A stretch of 64,000 nucleotides of DNA from Kerstersia sp052103615 (lineage in GTDB: Bacteria > Pseudomonadota > Gammaproteobacteria > Burkholderiales > Burkholderiaceae_B): positions 1 to 64,000 of the forward strand of contig NZ_JBQEKA010000001.1 of NCBI RefSeq assembly GCF_052103615.1. The letters run 5' to 3'. This document shows, in pieces, positions 25,527-33,548 of this stretch. Position numbers and translations under genes: made by a program. The first letter of the stretch is position 1, and each line of letters begins with the position of its first letter. The notes beneath the pieces are model-generated. The model did no database searches. It saw only the letters and a list, made by a program, of their open reading frames with translations, and was not told where the DNA came from.

Positions 25527-25831
25527 ATCAGGCCCGGCGCATTGATGCTGGCCCGGCCTCAATCGCCGCCCGGGCCAGGCGCGGCACTCCCTGTCCGGCT
25601 GCCTGCCGGACAGGGAGTGCGCAGATCGTCATTTCAATGCAGTATTTCTCAAGATCCAAAATACCAGGGCAAGCTCTTCATGCAGATATAAATTCCATAT
25701 AAAACATGGCATTAACTCCAAAAAAATAATTCTTTCAAAGAATACATCAAGTAATACTTAACAAAAATATCACGTCATGCCACGGAAAAAACCGCAGCCT
25801 ACAGTGCGCTCTTTTCCACCAGGAGCATGAC
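25527..25831. other. Intergenic region with a 15-bp hairpin
   Basis: A perfect stem at 25585-25599 / 25605-25619 (CACTCCCTGTCCGGC, loop TGCCT) follows the esterase gene but lacks a T-run. It may protect mRNA ends or act with Rho. The rest (25640-25790) is AT-rich and probably carries the promoter of the phosphatase-like gene. Confidence 0.55.
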
Positions 25832-27379
25832 ATGACGACACATTTTTCCCGCCGCAAGCTGGTCAAGGCAGCGATGCTGGGCTTGGCTTCAGCCACCCTT
25901 CCCGCCTGTGGCGGCGGCAGCGACAGCGATTCGGGCGTTCCGCCAGACACCGGCGAACCGACGCCTGACCCCGGCACGGGCCCGGAACCCTGTGTTCTGC
26001 CCTCCCCCCAGATCGGGCCGCAACAGCCCCGCGGCCTGCATGTCAGCTGGACGGATGATTTATTCACCACCCGCACCATGACCTGGTTTACTGATGGCAG
26101 CCGCGACCCGGGCAGCCTGGTGGAATATGGCCCGCTGGATGCCGGCATGGACGAATGCCAGCGGGCCACCGCGCCCTTCCCCTTCCGCGCCAGCGGCCTG
26201 AGCCATCAAACTTACGGCGTCGATGCGCTGACGCACGCCGCCACCATCAGCAGTCTGGACCCCAAGCAAGGAGTCCGTTATCGCGTCGGTTCCTCCGCTG
26301 GCGGCTGGAGCCCGGTGCAGACGCTGCCCCCCTTCCCCACGCAAAAATTCCGGTTTTGCCACTTCGGCGACCAAGCCGTGCGCGATTCCAGTGTCCGTGT
26401 CATGGAAAGCGTGCAGGCCCAGCAGCCTGACTTCTTTGTCATCGCGGGCGACCTTTCCTATGCCAACGGCGATCAGCCAGTATGGGACCGCTATTTCGAC
26501 ATGCTGGCGCCCTATACCTCCACCATCCCGATGATGTCCTGCCCCGGCAACCATGAAGCCAAGGACGGGCGCGGCCAAGGCTACCGCAGCCGGGTAAGCC
26601 AGCCCGGTGAAGGCACCTATTTCACCTGGGATGTGCACCGCGTGCACTTCCTGTTCAGCACTGGCGGTTCCCTGCTGCGCGATATCTCCACCTCCAAAGA
26701 GCTGATGGAAGAACTCGACTTCATGGAAAAGGATCTGGCTGATGCCTACCAGCGCCGCCAGAACGGCGAAATCGACTTTATCGTCCTGGTGCAGCACTAC
26801 CCGCTGTGGACGAACACCGAAGGCCGCAGTCCCGCCAATTTTTCGCTGGTGGCGCTGGAAGAGAAGATGCTGTTGCGCTATGAGGTTGACCTGGTGCTGG
26901 CCGGTCACGACCACCTCTATGAGCGCTCGCATCCCATGATGCGCGGCAAGCAGGCGCAAGGAGGATATATCCAGGTCACGCAAGGAGGCGGCGGCAAATC
27001 GCTGTATTCATTGATAGACAAACCCGCTGCCTGGGCAGCCGTTTCGCGCGTTTGCCATGGCTATACCGTGCTGGAAGTCGAAGGCCGCACCTTGCGCGCA
27101 CTAAGCTATGCCGTCAGCGATAGCGCGGGCGAGCTATTCGAGCCCGGCGCCGACCAGCTGATAGACAGTTTCGAGATCAATGCCCGTGTGCCTGCGGCCA
27201 GCCCAGCCCGTGCCGCGCCCGTGGCGGGCGCCGCCCTGGCCAGCCCTTTGGCCTTGCCCTTGCGCAAAGCCAGGCGCCTGGAAGACATGGAAATCGACTT
27301 GCATGCCATGCTGCTGCATACGATCCAGCGCAATCGCGACCACGACCTGCATGAAGAAGGCCTGGAACACGACGATTGA
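25832..27379 (+). CDS. Purple acid phosphatase-like metallophosphoesterase, exported
   Basis: This 515-residue protein has an N-terminal twin-arginine-like signal (SRRKLVKAAMLGLASA) with a lipobox-like LPAC, then a Pro/Asp-rich linker. A fibronectin-like N-terminal domain (GLHVSWTDDLFTTRTMTWFT) precedes the metallophosphoesterase core. The core has motifs HFGDQAVRD, IAGDLSYANGD, CPGNHEAKD, VQHYPLW and AGHDHLYER, the full metal-ligand set of purple acid phosphatases. It should hydrolyse phosphate esters outside the cytoplasm using an Fe/metal pair. The last about 60 residues (from PAASPARAAPVAGAAL) form an Ala-rich then charged tail of unknown role. A Pho box was not recognised upstream. Confidence 0.87.
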   Translation: MTTHFSRRKLVKAAMLGLASATLPACGGGSDSDSGVPPDTGEPTPDPGTGPEPCVLPSPQIGPQQPRGLHVSWTDDLFTTRTMTWFTDGSRDPGSLVEYGPLDAGMDECQRATAPFPFRASGLSHQTYGVDALTHAATISSLDPKQGVRYRVGSSAGGWSPVQTLPPFPTQKFRFCHFGDQAVRDSSVRVMESVQAQQPDFFVIAGDLSYANGDQPVWDRYFDMLAPYTSTIPMMSCPGNHEAKDGRGQGYRSRVSQPGEGTYFTWDVHRVHFLFSTGGSLLRDISTSKELMEELDFMEKDLADAYQRRQNGEIDFIVLVQHYPLWTNTEGRSPANFSLVALEEKMLLRYEVDLVLAGHDHLYERSHPMMRGKQAQGGYIQVTQGGGGKSLYSLIDKPAAWAAVSRVCHGYTVLEVEGRTLRALSYAVSDSAGELFEPGADQLIDSFEINARVPAASPARAAPVAGAALASPLALPLRKARRLEDMEIDLHAMLLHTIQRNRDHDLHEEGLEHDD

Positions 27380-27474
27380 CACCCCGCCTGGCCAGCGGCT
27401 GGCCCGTCCTACCGGACGAGGCCGCCGCAACCAGTGCCTGGCGGCATGGCACAGGCTCCGGTTCTTGCCCTATG

Positions 27475-28500
27475 TTATTGGGCCGGTGCCGTGAGTTTCT
27501 GTGCCGCTTCCAGCAATTCTGCCGCATTGATGCCACGGCGCGACGCATCCTTGACCCAATCCTGCGACACCCCTGCTGCAGCCTGCTGCAGGGCCGCGTA
27601 GTCTTCCGGCGCAATGTCGATCAGACTGCCAGGGGCCGACGCTGCCTTGGCGTCACGCGTGAACTTGTCCCAGGCAACGCCAAAGCGCGTGACCAGCGCA
27701 TCGCCGCTGTTGCGATCCAGGATTTCACGCAGATCGGCCGGCATCTGATCGTATTTGCGTTTGTTCATCAGCATCGCCAGAATGGTGTGGCTGATGGCGG
27801 GATCCCCTTCCGCAATGGCGCTGTGATATTGCGTGACTTCATCCAGTTTGGTCGAAGGCACGACTTCCCACGATGCCAGCGCCCCATCCACCACTCCCTT
27901 GGAAATGGCTTCGGTCATTTGCGCCGGCGGCATGCTGACCGGCGCGGCGCCCCAGGCTTCCAGAATATTGGCGCCAACACGATGCGACGCGCGGACCTTC
28001 ATGCCCTTGAGGTCTTCCAATTTTCGCACCGGCTGATTGCGCATGTGCAGATCCATGCCGCCGCCGGTAAACATGGCCAGCACTTCATAGGCCTTGTATT
28101 CATCCTTGAGGTGGTCTTTATAGAACTGCCAGATCAGCTTGTTGCTGGCCTCATTGCCAGTGGGCAGGACAAAGGGCAGCTCCAGCACTTCCGTACGCGG
28201 GAACTTGCCCGTGGAAAAGCCAGGCCCCATCCAGACGATATCGGCCACGCCATTACGCGCCTGGTCCGGCAAAGTGGCCGCGGTACCGCCCAATTGCAAG
28301 GACGGATAAATCTGGCACTTGATGCGGCCGTTCGACTCCGCCCCCAGCTGCTCGCACCAAGGCTCAATGACATTGACCTGAGCATTCGAGTTCGAAGGCA
28401 GAAAGTGGGCGATTTTCAGGGTGACATCCTGCGCCTGTACCGGTGCGGCGGCAATAAATGTCACCGCGCAAACACCGGCTGCCTTGCTGAGTAGTTTCAT
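27475..28500 (-). CDS. TRAP transporter substrate-binding protein (DctP family)
   Basis: This 341-residue periplasmic binding protein has a signal peptide (MKLLSKAAGVCAVTFIAAAP VQA-Q split). The DctP features TLKIAHFLPSNSN and the conserved Arg-containing GMKVRASHRV region, which holds the carboxylate-binding Arg, are present. The start at 28500 is chosen by the signal peptide and GGAG upstream. No DctQ/DctM membrane genes lie nearby, so it is an orphan component or works with a distant permease. The ligand is probably an organic acid and is not identifiable here. Confidence 0.87.
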   Translation of the reverse strand: MKLLSKAAGVCAVTFIAAAPVQAQDVTLKIAHFLPSNSNAQVNVIEPWCEQLGAESNGRIKCQIYPSLQLGGTAATLPDQARNGVADIVWMGPGFSTGKFPRTEVLELPFVLPTGNEASNKLIWQFYKDHLKDEYKAYEVLAMFTGGGMDLHMRNQPVRKLEDLKGMKVRASHRVGANILEAWGAAPVSMPPAQMTEAISKGVVDGALASWEVVPSTKLDEVTQYHSAIAEGDPAISHTILAMLMNKRKYDQMPADLREILDRNSGDALVTRFGVAWDKFTRDAKAASAPGSLIDIAPEDYAALQQAAAGVSQDWVKDASRRGINAAELLEAAQKLTAPAQ

Positions 28501-28792
28501 GACTGCTGTCTCCAGATAGTGGTCCGCTACGACGCGCTGTTCCACTGTTCCAAACAAAAGTGTGCGCCGCAGCATAACGCTGTTGATAATAAGTTACTAG
28601 TGATATAGGCACCCGGACGAGGGACAAATCGCATCCGTGCTTCCGTGGCGCCGCGGTTCTTCCGTCTTTCCGAAGGATTGCGCCGGGCCTCCCCGCCCCA
28701 TCGCAAACGCTCGCCAGCCTCACACCATTACTGCAAGCACAACCACAAATACGCAGTTATGCCGCAATGCAACCAATTTATAAGACGGATTA
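28501..28792. other. Divergent intergenic region
   Basis: No gene is supported. The region carries the dctP promoter (minus), which I could not place, and leads into the promoter of the decarboxylase gene. Confidence 0.4.
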
Positions 28793-28823
28793 TTGCACAG
28801 CAGTCTGATTTGATGCTTATAAT
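28793..28823 (+). promoter_or_regulatory. Candidate promoter of the decarboxylase gene
   Basis: A perfect TATAAT (28818-28823) is preceded by TTGCAC (28793-28798) at a long 19-base spacing. The start would be near 28830, leaving a leader of about 70 bases; AAGGA lies six bases before the ATG at 28901. Confidence 0.5.
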
Positions 28824-28900
28824 CTGCGCATACCAGGAGACAAGCGCCTGGACAGCCCGCCGCCCCTTGAAGGGCCAATTCAGAACAACAAGGACTATCC

Positions 28901-30598
28901 ATGCAAATCACCGTCGGAGACTTCCTTATTCGCCGCCTCCGGGAACTCGGCATCGAACATATGTTCGGTGTTCCCGGCGACTACAACCTGCAATTCCTTG
29001 ATCAGCTGCAAAACGACGGCAGCGTGGAATTTGTCGGCTGCTGCAATGAACTCAACGCGGCCTATGCCGCGGATGGCTATGCCCGCCTGCGCGGCGTCTC
29101 GGCGCTGCTGACCACCTACGGCGTGGGCGACTTGAGCGCCATCTGCGGGATTGCCGGCGCAGCCACTGAACATGTCCCGATGGTTTGCATTACGGGGGCA
29201 CCGCCGCTGCACGCGATGCGCCGCAACCTGCCGCTGCACCACACGCTGGCCGAAGGCAATTACGACGATGTCATGATCTGCCTGCAGCAATTCACCGTGG
29301 CCCAGGCACGCCTGACGCCGGAAAATGCGGTGATTGAAATCGACCGCGTCCTGACTGCCTGCCTGCTGGAGAAAAAGCCGGTTTACCTGCAGCTGCCGTC
29401 CGATGTTTCCCATGTCACCATCGAGGCGCCGGCCGCGCCGCTGCAACCGCGCGCGAAAAATGATGCCGCCCGTCTGCAAGAAGCTGTCCGCCACATTCTG
29501 ACGATCTGGAACGAGGCCCAGCAACCCGCCATCCTGGTTGACATGGATGCCGAGCGCTATGGATACGCCGACGCCCTGCTGGACTTCGCCGCCGCAACCG
29601 GCACACCGTATGCCGCCCTGGGCAGCGGCAAAGCCGTGCTGCCGGAAACGCATCCGCTCTCGCGCGGCCTTTATGGCGGCCGCAACTCGGCCCCCGCCAC
29701 GCGTGCACTGATTGAAAACTCGGATTGCCTGCTGTATGTCTCGCCGCGCTTCATCGAAGGCAACTCCGGGCTGTTCACGGCCCGTTTGCCCGCCAAGGGC
29801 GGCATCCGTCTATTCGGCCATTCCGTGGAAATCGACGGCACCGCCTATTACGCCGTCGAACCGCATGATTTGCTGGCCGCGCTGAAGACTGCGCTGCTCA
29901 ATTCCCCCGCCGCCGTCCCGGAAGGCCAGGCGCCGCGTCTCGCGGCCACCAGCCCGGCCACGGATGCGCCTTTGAGCCAGGCCCGCCTGTGGCCGCGCAT
30001 TGCGCGTTTTGTTCGTGCGGGCGATGTGGTGGTTGCCGAAGCCGGCACGTCGAATATTGGTTTGATGCCGCAGGCCCTGCCTGAGCAAGTCAGCTATATC
30101 AATGCCAGCATCTGGGGAGCCATCGGCCATACCCTGCCCGCCATGCTGGGCACCTGCCTGGCCGCGCCGGCACGGCGGCATCTGCTGTTCATTGGCGACG
30201 GTTCATTCCAGCTGACCGCGCAGGAACTCTCCACCCTGCTGCGCTACGAACAAACGCCCATCATCTTCCTGGTGAACAACCGCGGCTACACCATCGAGCG
30301 TTTCATTCTGGGCATGCGCGACGCCTATAACGATGTCGCCAATTGGGACTACCAGGCGCTGCCCGGGGTGTTTGCCGGCCAGGATAAATACCTGACGCTT
30401 TCGGCACGCACGGAAACGGAACTGGAACAGGTGCTGCAACGCGCGGAAAGCACGCCAGGCCGCCTGGTGTTTGTTGAACTGCACCTGGACCCCTTCGATG
30501 CCCCTGAAGGGCTGAAGAAATTCGGCCCTGCCACGGCCGAGTTCGATTACGGCCCGCTGGGCCCGCAACGCCTGCCGCAAACAACCGTCCCCGCATGA
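28901..30598 (+). CDS. ipdC: Thiamine-diphosphate-dependent 2-keto acid decarboxylase (indolepyruvate/phenylpyruvate type)
   Basis: This 565-residue ThDP enzyme has the N-terminal signature TVGDFLIRRLRELGI and GVPGDYNLQFLDQL, with catalytic Glu in CCNELNAAYAADGYAR (near residue 50). The cofactor motif is IGDGSFQLTAQELSTLLRYE...NNRGYTIER (about residues 430-465). Length and the two adjacent His (LPLHHTLAEG, near residues 113-114) match the pyruvate/indolepyruvate decarboxylase family. It would convert indole- or phenylpyruvate to the aldehyde, feeding indoleacetate or phenylacetate formation. A convergent Lrp-type regulator lies immediately downstream, consistent with amino acid control. Exact keto acid preference is inferred. 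Confidence 0.85.
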   Translation: MQITVGDFLIRRLRELGIEHMFGVPGDYNLQFLDQLQNDGSVEFVGCCNELNAAYAADGYARLRGVSALLTTYGVGDLSAICGIAGAATEHVPMVCITGAPPLHAMRRNLPLHHTLAEGNYDDVMICLQQFTVAQARLTPENAVIEIDRVLTACLLEKKPVYLQLPSDVSHVTIEAPAAPLQPRAKNDAARLQEAVRHILTIWNEAQQPAILVDMDAERYGYADALLDFAAATGTPYAALGSGKAVLPETHPLSRGLYGGRNSAPATRALIENSDCLLYVSPRFIEGNSGLFTARLPAKGGIRLFGHSVEIDGTAYYAVEPHDLLAALKTALLNSPAAVPEGQAPRLAATSPATDAPLSQARLWPRIARFVRAGDVVVAEAGTSNIGLMPQALPEQVSYINASIWGAIGHTLPAMLGTCLAAPARRHLLFIGDGSFQLTAQELSTLLRYEQTPIIFLVNNRGYTIERFILGMRDAYNDVANWDYQALPGVFAGQDKYLTLSARTETELEQVLQRAESTPGRLVFVELHLDPFDAPEGLKKFGPATAEFDYGPLGPQRLPQTTVPA

Positions 30599-30702
30599 TT
30601 GTCCGGGCGTTTTGACGCCCTGTCCGATGATGTTTCTTCAGCCCCAGCCGGGGCTGTCTCTCCGAAAGACCGGCGGCGCTTCAACCCGCTGGAATTTCTT
30701 TG

Positions 30703-30738
30703 CTGATTCTTCAGGCCGCGCCTGAAGAATCAGTTTTC
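30703..30738 (+). terminator. Terminator of the decarboxylase gene, overlapping the lrp-like stop
   Basis: A perfect 14-bp stem (CTGATTCTTCAGGC / GCCTGAAGAATCAG, three-base loop) is followed by TTTTCTT on the plus strand. Its 3' arm contains the stop codon of the convergent Lrp-type gene. Confidence 0.85.
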
Positions 30739-31209
30739 TTCCAGCGGCAAACCATTGTTTTCCTTGACCCAATCCATGACGAAACTGGAGCGGCAGTCGC
30801 GCACGCTTTCATGGTGCAGCAGCTTGTCGGAAATAAAGCGCGAGAAATGATTCATGTCGCGCACTGCCACGTGCAGCAGGAAATCCATCTCGCCGGTCAG
30901 GGACACACATTCGACCACTTCCGGCCAAGCTTGCACTGACGTCTGGAACAACTCCTTGGGGCCGACCTGCGCAGCGCCCACCTGTTTTTCCAGCCGCACA
31001 TTGACATAAGCCATCAGGCCTATGCCCGCTGCCTCGGCGTTGATCACGGCCCGATAGCCCTTGATCAGGCCTTCGGATTCCAGACGCTTCACGCGCCGCA
31101 GCACGGCTGAAGAGGACAAGCCGACTTCCGCTGCCAGGACATCAAATGAAGAACGCGCGTTTTCCTGCAAGAGCCTAAGGATGCCCAGATCCGCTTTATC
31201 AAGCTGCAT
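30730..31209 (-). CDS. Lrp/AsnC-family transcriptional regulator
   Basis: This 159-residue protein has an N-terminal winged helix-turn-helix (LDKADLGILRLLQENARSSFDVLAAEVGLSSSAVLRRVKRLESEGLIKGY-type segment, residues 2-50). A C-terminal RAM ligand-binding domain (VVECVSLTGEMDFLLHVAVRDMN) follows. The start at 31209 (MQLDKADLG) fits family length; a longer frame to 31407 is rejected. It faces the keto acid decarboxylase gene tail to tail and may control it in response to an amino acid. Confidence 0.9.
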   Translation of the reverse strand: MQLDKADLGILRLLQENARSSFDVLAAEVGLSSSAVLRRVKRLESEGLIKGYRAVINAEAAGIGLMAYVNVRLEKQVGAAQVGPKELFQTSVQAWPEVVECVSLTGEMDFLLHVAVRDMNHFSRFISDKLLHHESVRDCRSSFVMDWVKENNGLPLEEN

Positions 31210-31513
31210 TGATTTCCACTTGGATTTGAAATGAGTGCCAAGAAACGCAACCCGTATCCGAGCGCCACGCCTCTCATCCATGCCTTGCCCGCGCCCTGTC
31301 CTGAAGACCCGGGGCCCGAGACCCAAGACCCAAGACCGGCTTCCCGGCAAGCATGTCACAAATTCTAAATCATGCATGCTGCCTGCATGCCCCTTCTGCC
31401 CCGTCAAAATACCTGTAACCTGGCATAAATTCCGTCAGAACCAGGGATAACCCCGGCTTCCGTCATAAAATTTCCGCCATACTCCCGCCACTTTTTCGTC
31501 TTCGCGAGCGCAC
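31210..31513. other. Divergent intergenic region between lrp-like and lysR genes
   Basis: No gene is seen. The related stretches CCGTCAGAA (near 31433) and CCGTCATAAA (near 31461) lie before the LysR gene and may be part of a regulator site. A short repeat of GACCCAA occurs near 31320-31335. Confidence 0.35.
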
Positions 31514-32419
31514 ATGGATAGGCTTCAGGCCATGAATACGTTTGTTGCCGTCGTGGATGCCGGCAGCTTTGTCGGCGCCATGGACTCGACCGGCCTGTCC
31601 AAGCCTGCCGTGTCCCGCCAGGTTGCCGAGCTGGAACAGCACCTGGGCATCCGCTTGTTGCACCGCACGACACGCCGTCTTTCCCTCACCGATGAAGGCC
31701 GGCTGTATTACCTGCGCTGCAAAGAAGTGCTGGCAGCCGTGCGCGAGGCCGAAGATGAGGCTGGCGCGCGGGCCAAGCAAGCCCATGGCCGGCTGCGCAT
31801 TGGCGCGCCCCATGATTTCGGCATTCTGCATCTGGCCCCTCTGTGGGCGCAATTCATGGCGCTCAACCCGCAAGTCGAGATGGACATTGTGCTGTCCGAC
31901 CGCGTGGTCGATCTGGTTGAAGAAGGCTACGACATGGTAGTGCGGATCGGCAACCTGAGCGCCAGCGGGCTGGTAGCCCGCCCGCTGGCCCAGACCCGCA
32001 TGGTGCTGTGCGCTGCGCCGGATTACCTGGCGCGTCATGGCGCGCCCGAGCAGCCCGGGGATTTAAGCCGGCATGCCGTCATCAGTTACAGCTACTCATC
32101 CCATGGCGATGACTGGCGCTTTACGCACGCCGACGGGCAGCGCAGCAGCCAGCGTGTGCAACCGCGCGCCTACGCCAATAGCGGCGCGACTTGCCTGGCC
32201 CTGGCGCTGGCTGGCCAGGGCATTATCCTGCAGCCGGATTTCCTCAGCCATGCGGCTTTGGCCAGCGGCGCGCTGGTGGAATTGATGCCCTCATGGCAGG
32301 CCGGCACCATCGCTGTGCATGCGGTTTATCCTACCCGCACGCTGCTGCCGCTCAAGGTGCAGCTATTGCGTGATTTCCTGGCCGCTGCGCTGCAAGCGCC
32401 GCCCTGGCGCCAGGCCTAG
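31514..32419 (+). CDS. LysR-family transcriptional regulator
   Basis: This 301-residue regulator has an N-terminal winged helix-turn-helix (MNTFVAVVDAGSFVGAM ... LSKPAVSRQVAELEQHLGIRLLHRTTRRLSLTDEG spread over residues 7-60) and a periplasmic-binding-like effector domain (GRLRIGAPHDFGILHLAPLW onward). The layout is of the PtxR/DmlR-like subgroup with the 'LHRTTRRLSLT' motif. Its target is unknown. Its stop codon overlaps that of the convergent Crp-like gene inside one CTAG. Confidence 0.92.
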   Translation: MDRLQAMNTFVAVVDAGSFVGAMDSTGLSKPAVSRQVAELEQHLGIRLLHRTTRRLSLTDEGRLYYLRCKEVLAAVREAEDEAGARAKQAHGRLRIGAPHDFGILHLAPLWAQFMALNPQVEMDIVLSDRVVDLVEEGYDMVVRIGNLSASGLVARPLAQTRMVLCAAPDYLARHGAPEQPGDLSRHAVISYSYSSHGDDWRFTHADGQRSSQRVQPRAYANSGATCLALALAGQGIILQPDFLSHAALASGALVELMPSWQAGTIAVHAVYPTRTLLPLKVQLLRDFLAAALQAPPWRQA

Positions 32420-33189
32420 AGCACCGACCAGGGCGGCAGCCAGGATTGGGCAGTGCTGCCCAGGGCAATCGTGGCCTGGGCTTCGTGCGCCAGCCTGGCC
32501 AGCGCCCCCGGCTGCCGCAACAGCAGGCGGCGCTGAACCACCGTCAGCCAGCCCTGGCGTTCCAGTTGCTGGAATATCCGTGTCAATTGATGCCGCCCCA
32601 CATTCGTCAGATCGACAAATTCCTGGCGGGTCACGGGCATATCCAGCAACACACCGCCCTCTACTGGCACACCGCACTGCCGGGCACAGGCTAGCAAGAC
32701 GACGGCCAAGCGCACATCCGGGCGCGTGATTTCCGCAACACTGGCCAGTTCAATGGCTTGTGACAGACGCTCTTCCATGATGGCCAGCACGTTTTGCCGC
32801 AAGCGGGGAAACATTTCCAGCAACTGCTGAAACCGATCCCGGGGGATCGCGCTCACGACACAGCGCCCGACCGCCACACTGCGCACACCTGGTATGGCCG
32901 GATCAGGCCGCCGCACCGCGCCGACTGCGCCGAAAATATCGCCCGGCAAACAAAAACCGGACACCAGCGTCTGGCCGCCGGGCACTTGCCGGTATTGTTT
33001 GACACGCCCTTGCTCCAGCAGGAAAACCTGCTCGCCATCGGCGGCAACAGGTGCGCGTGAACGGAATATCAGACTAACGGCATGCGATTGGAAAGCCGTA
33101 CGAGCCTTGGTGCTGGTCCCGGTGAAAATGTCCGGTACCTTGCGGCGCCAAGGCCTGGTTGCATGATCTCGCATGCCTACGTCACTCAT
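32416..33189 (-). CDS. Crp/Fnr-family transcriptional regulator
   Basis: This protein of about 257 residues has an N-terminal cyclic-nucleotide-binding fold (EQVFLLEQGRVKQYRQVPGG...GFCLPGDIFGAVGAV) and a C-terminal Crp-type helix-turn-helix (VTRQEFVDLTNVGRHQLTRIFQQLERQGWLTV). No Fnr-type cysteine cluster is seen at the N-terminus. The start is uncertain: ATGs at 33189 and 33174 and a GTG at 33237 are in frame, and none has a strong ribosome binding site. The effector and targets are unknown. Confidence 0.8.
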   Translation of the reverse strand: MSDVGMRDHATRPWRRKVPDIFTGTSTKARTAFQSHAVSLIFRSRAPVAADGEQVFLLEQGRVKQYRQVPGGQTLVSGFCLPGDIFGAVGAVRRPDPAIPGVRSVAVGRCVVSAIPRDRFQQLLEMFPRLRQNVLAIMEERLSQAIELASVAEITRPDVRLAVVLLACARQCGVPVEGGVLLDMPVTRQEFVDLTNVGRHQLTRIFQQLERQGWLTVVQRRLLLRQPGALARLAHEAQATIALGSTAQSWLPPWSVL

Positions 33190-33548
33190 CAAAGGAGGGT
33201 CTTTGAAACAGGATTCCTCGCTGATCCTGCGGCCCACTCAGTGTCGGCATGCGCGGTATCTGTCTGATTCTTAATTTTTTATCCGCCATGTATGGGCATC
33301 ACGGATAGGGACAGAAAGAGGGAACACACATGCAAACTGATAGATCTTGCCCGTATTCCTGCAGCAGGGATGCGCAGAGGCGGGGACGGTGACAAGTCTT
33401 TTCTGAATATAACATTATGTTTATCCAGACAATCTTCCTAATGTCTGGATTTCGCATTGTATTCGGAAAAATATTTCAGAATGAGCGTCGCTGCGCCGCT
33501 GGCCAGATTCGGCCGGCGGCACAGCGGCTTAACTCCTCACAGCGGAGC
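33190..33548. other. Intergenic region with a 9-bp inverted repeat
   Basis: This contains ATCCAGACA (33423-33431) and TGTCTGGAT (33442-33450), a perfect inverted repeat with a ten-base spacer in AT-rich sequence. It may be a regulator site or hairpin. A possible 20-codon frame at 33331 (MQTDRSCPYSCSRDAQRRGR) is noted but not called. Confidence 0.4.

Noticed and set aside
33331..33393. 20-codon frame MQTDRSCPYSCSRDAQRRGR
   Set aside because: An AGGGAA-like site precedes it, but there is no context, structure or neighbour that supports a function.
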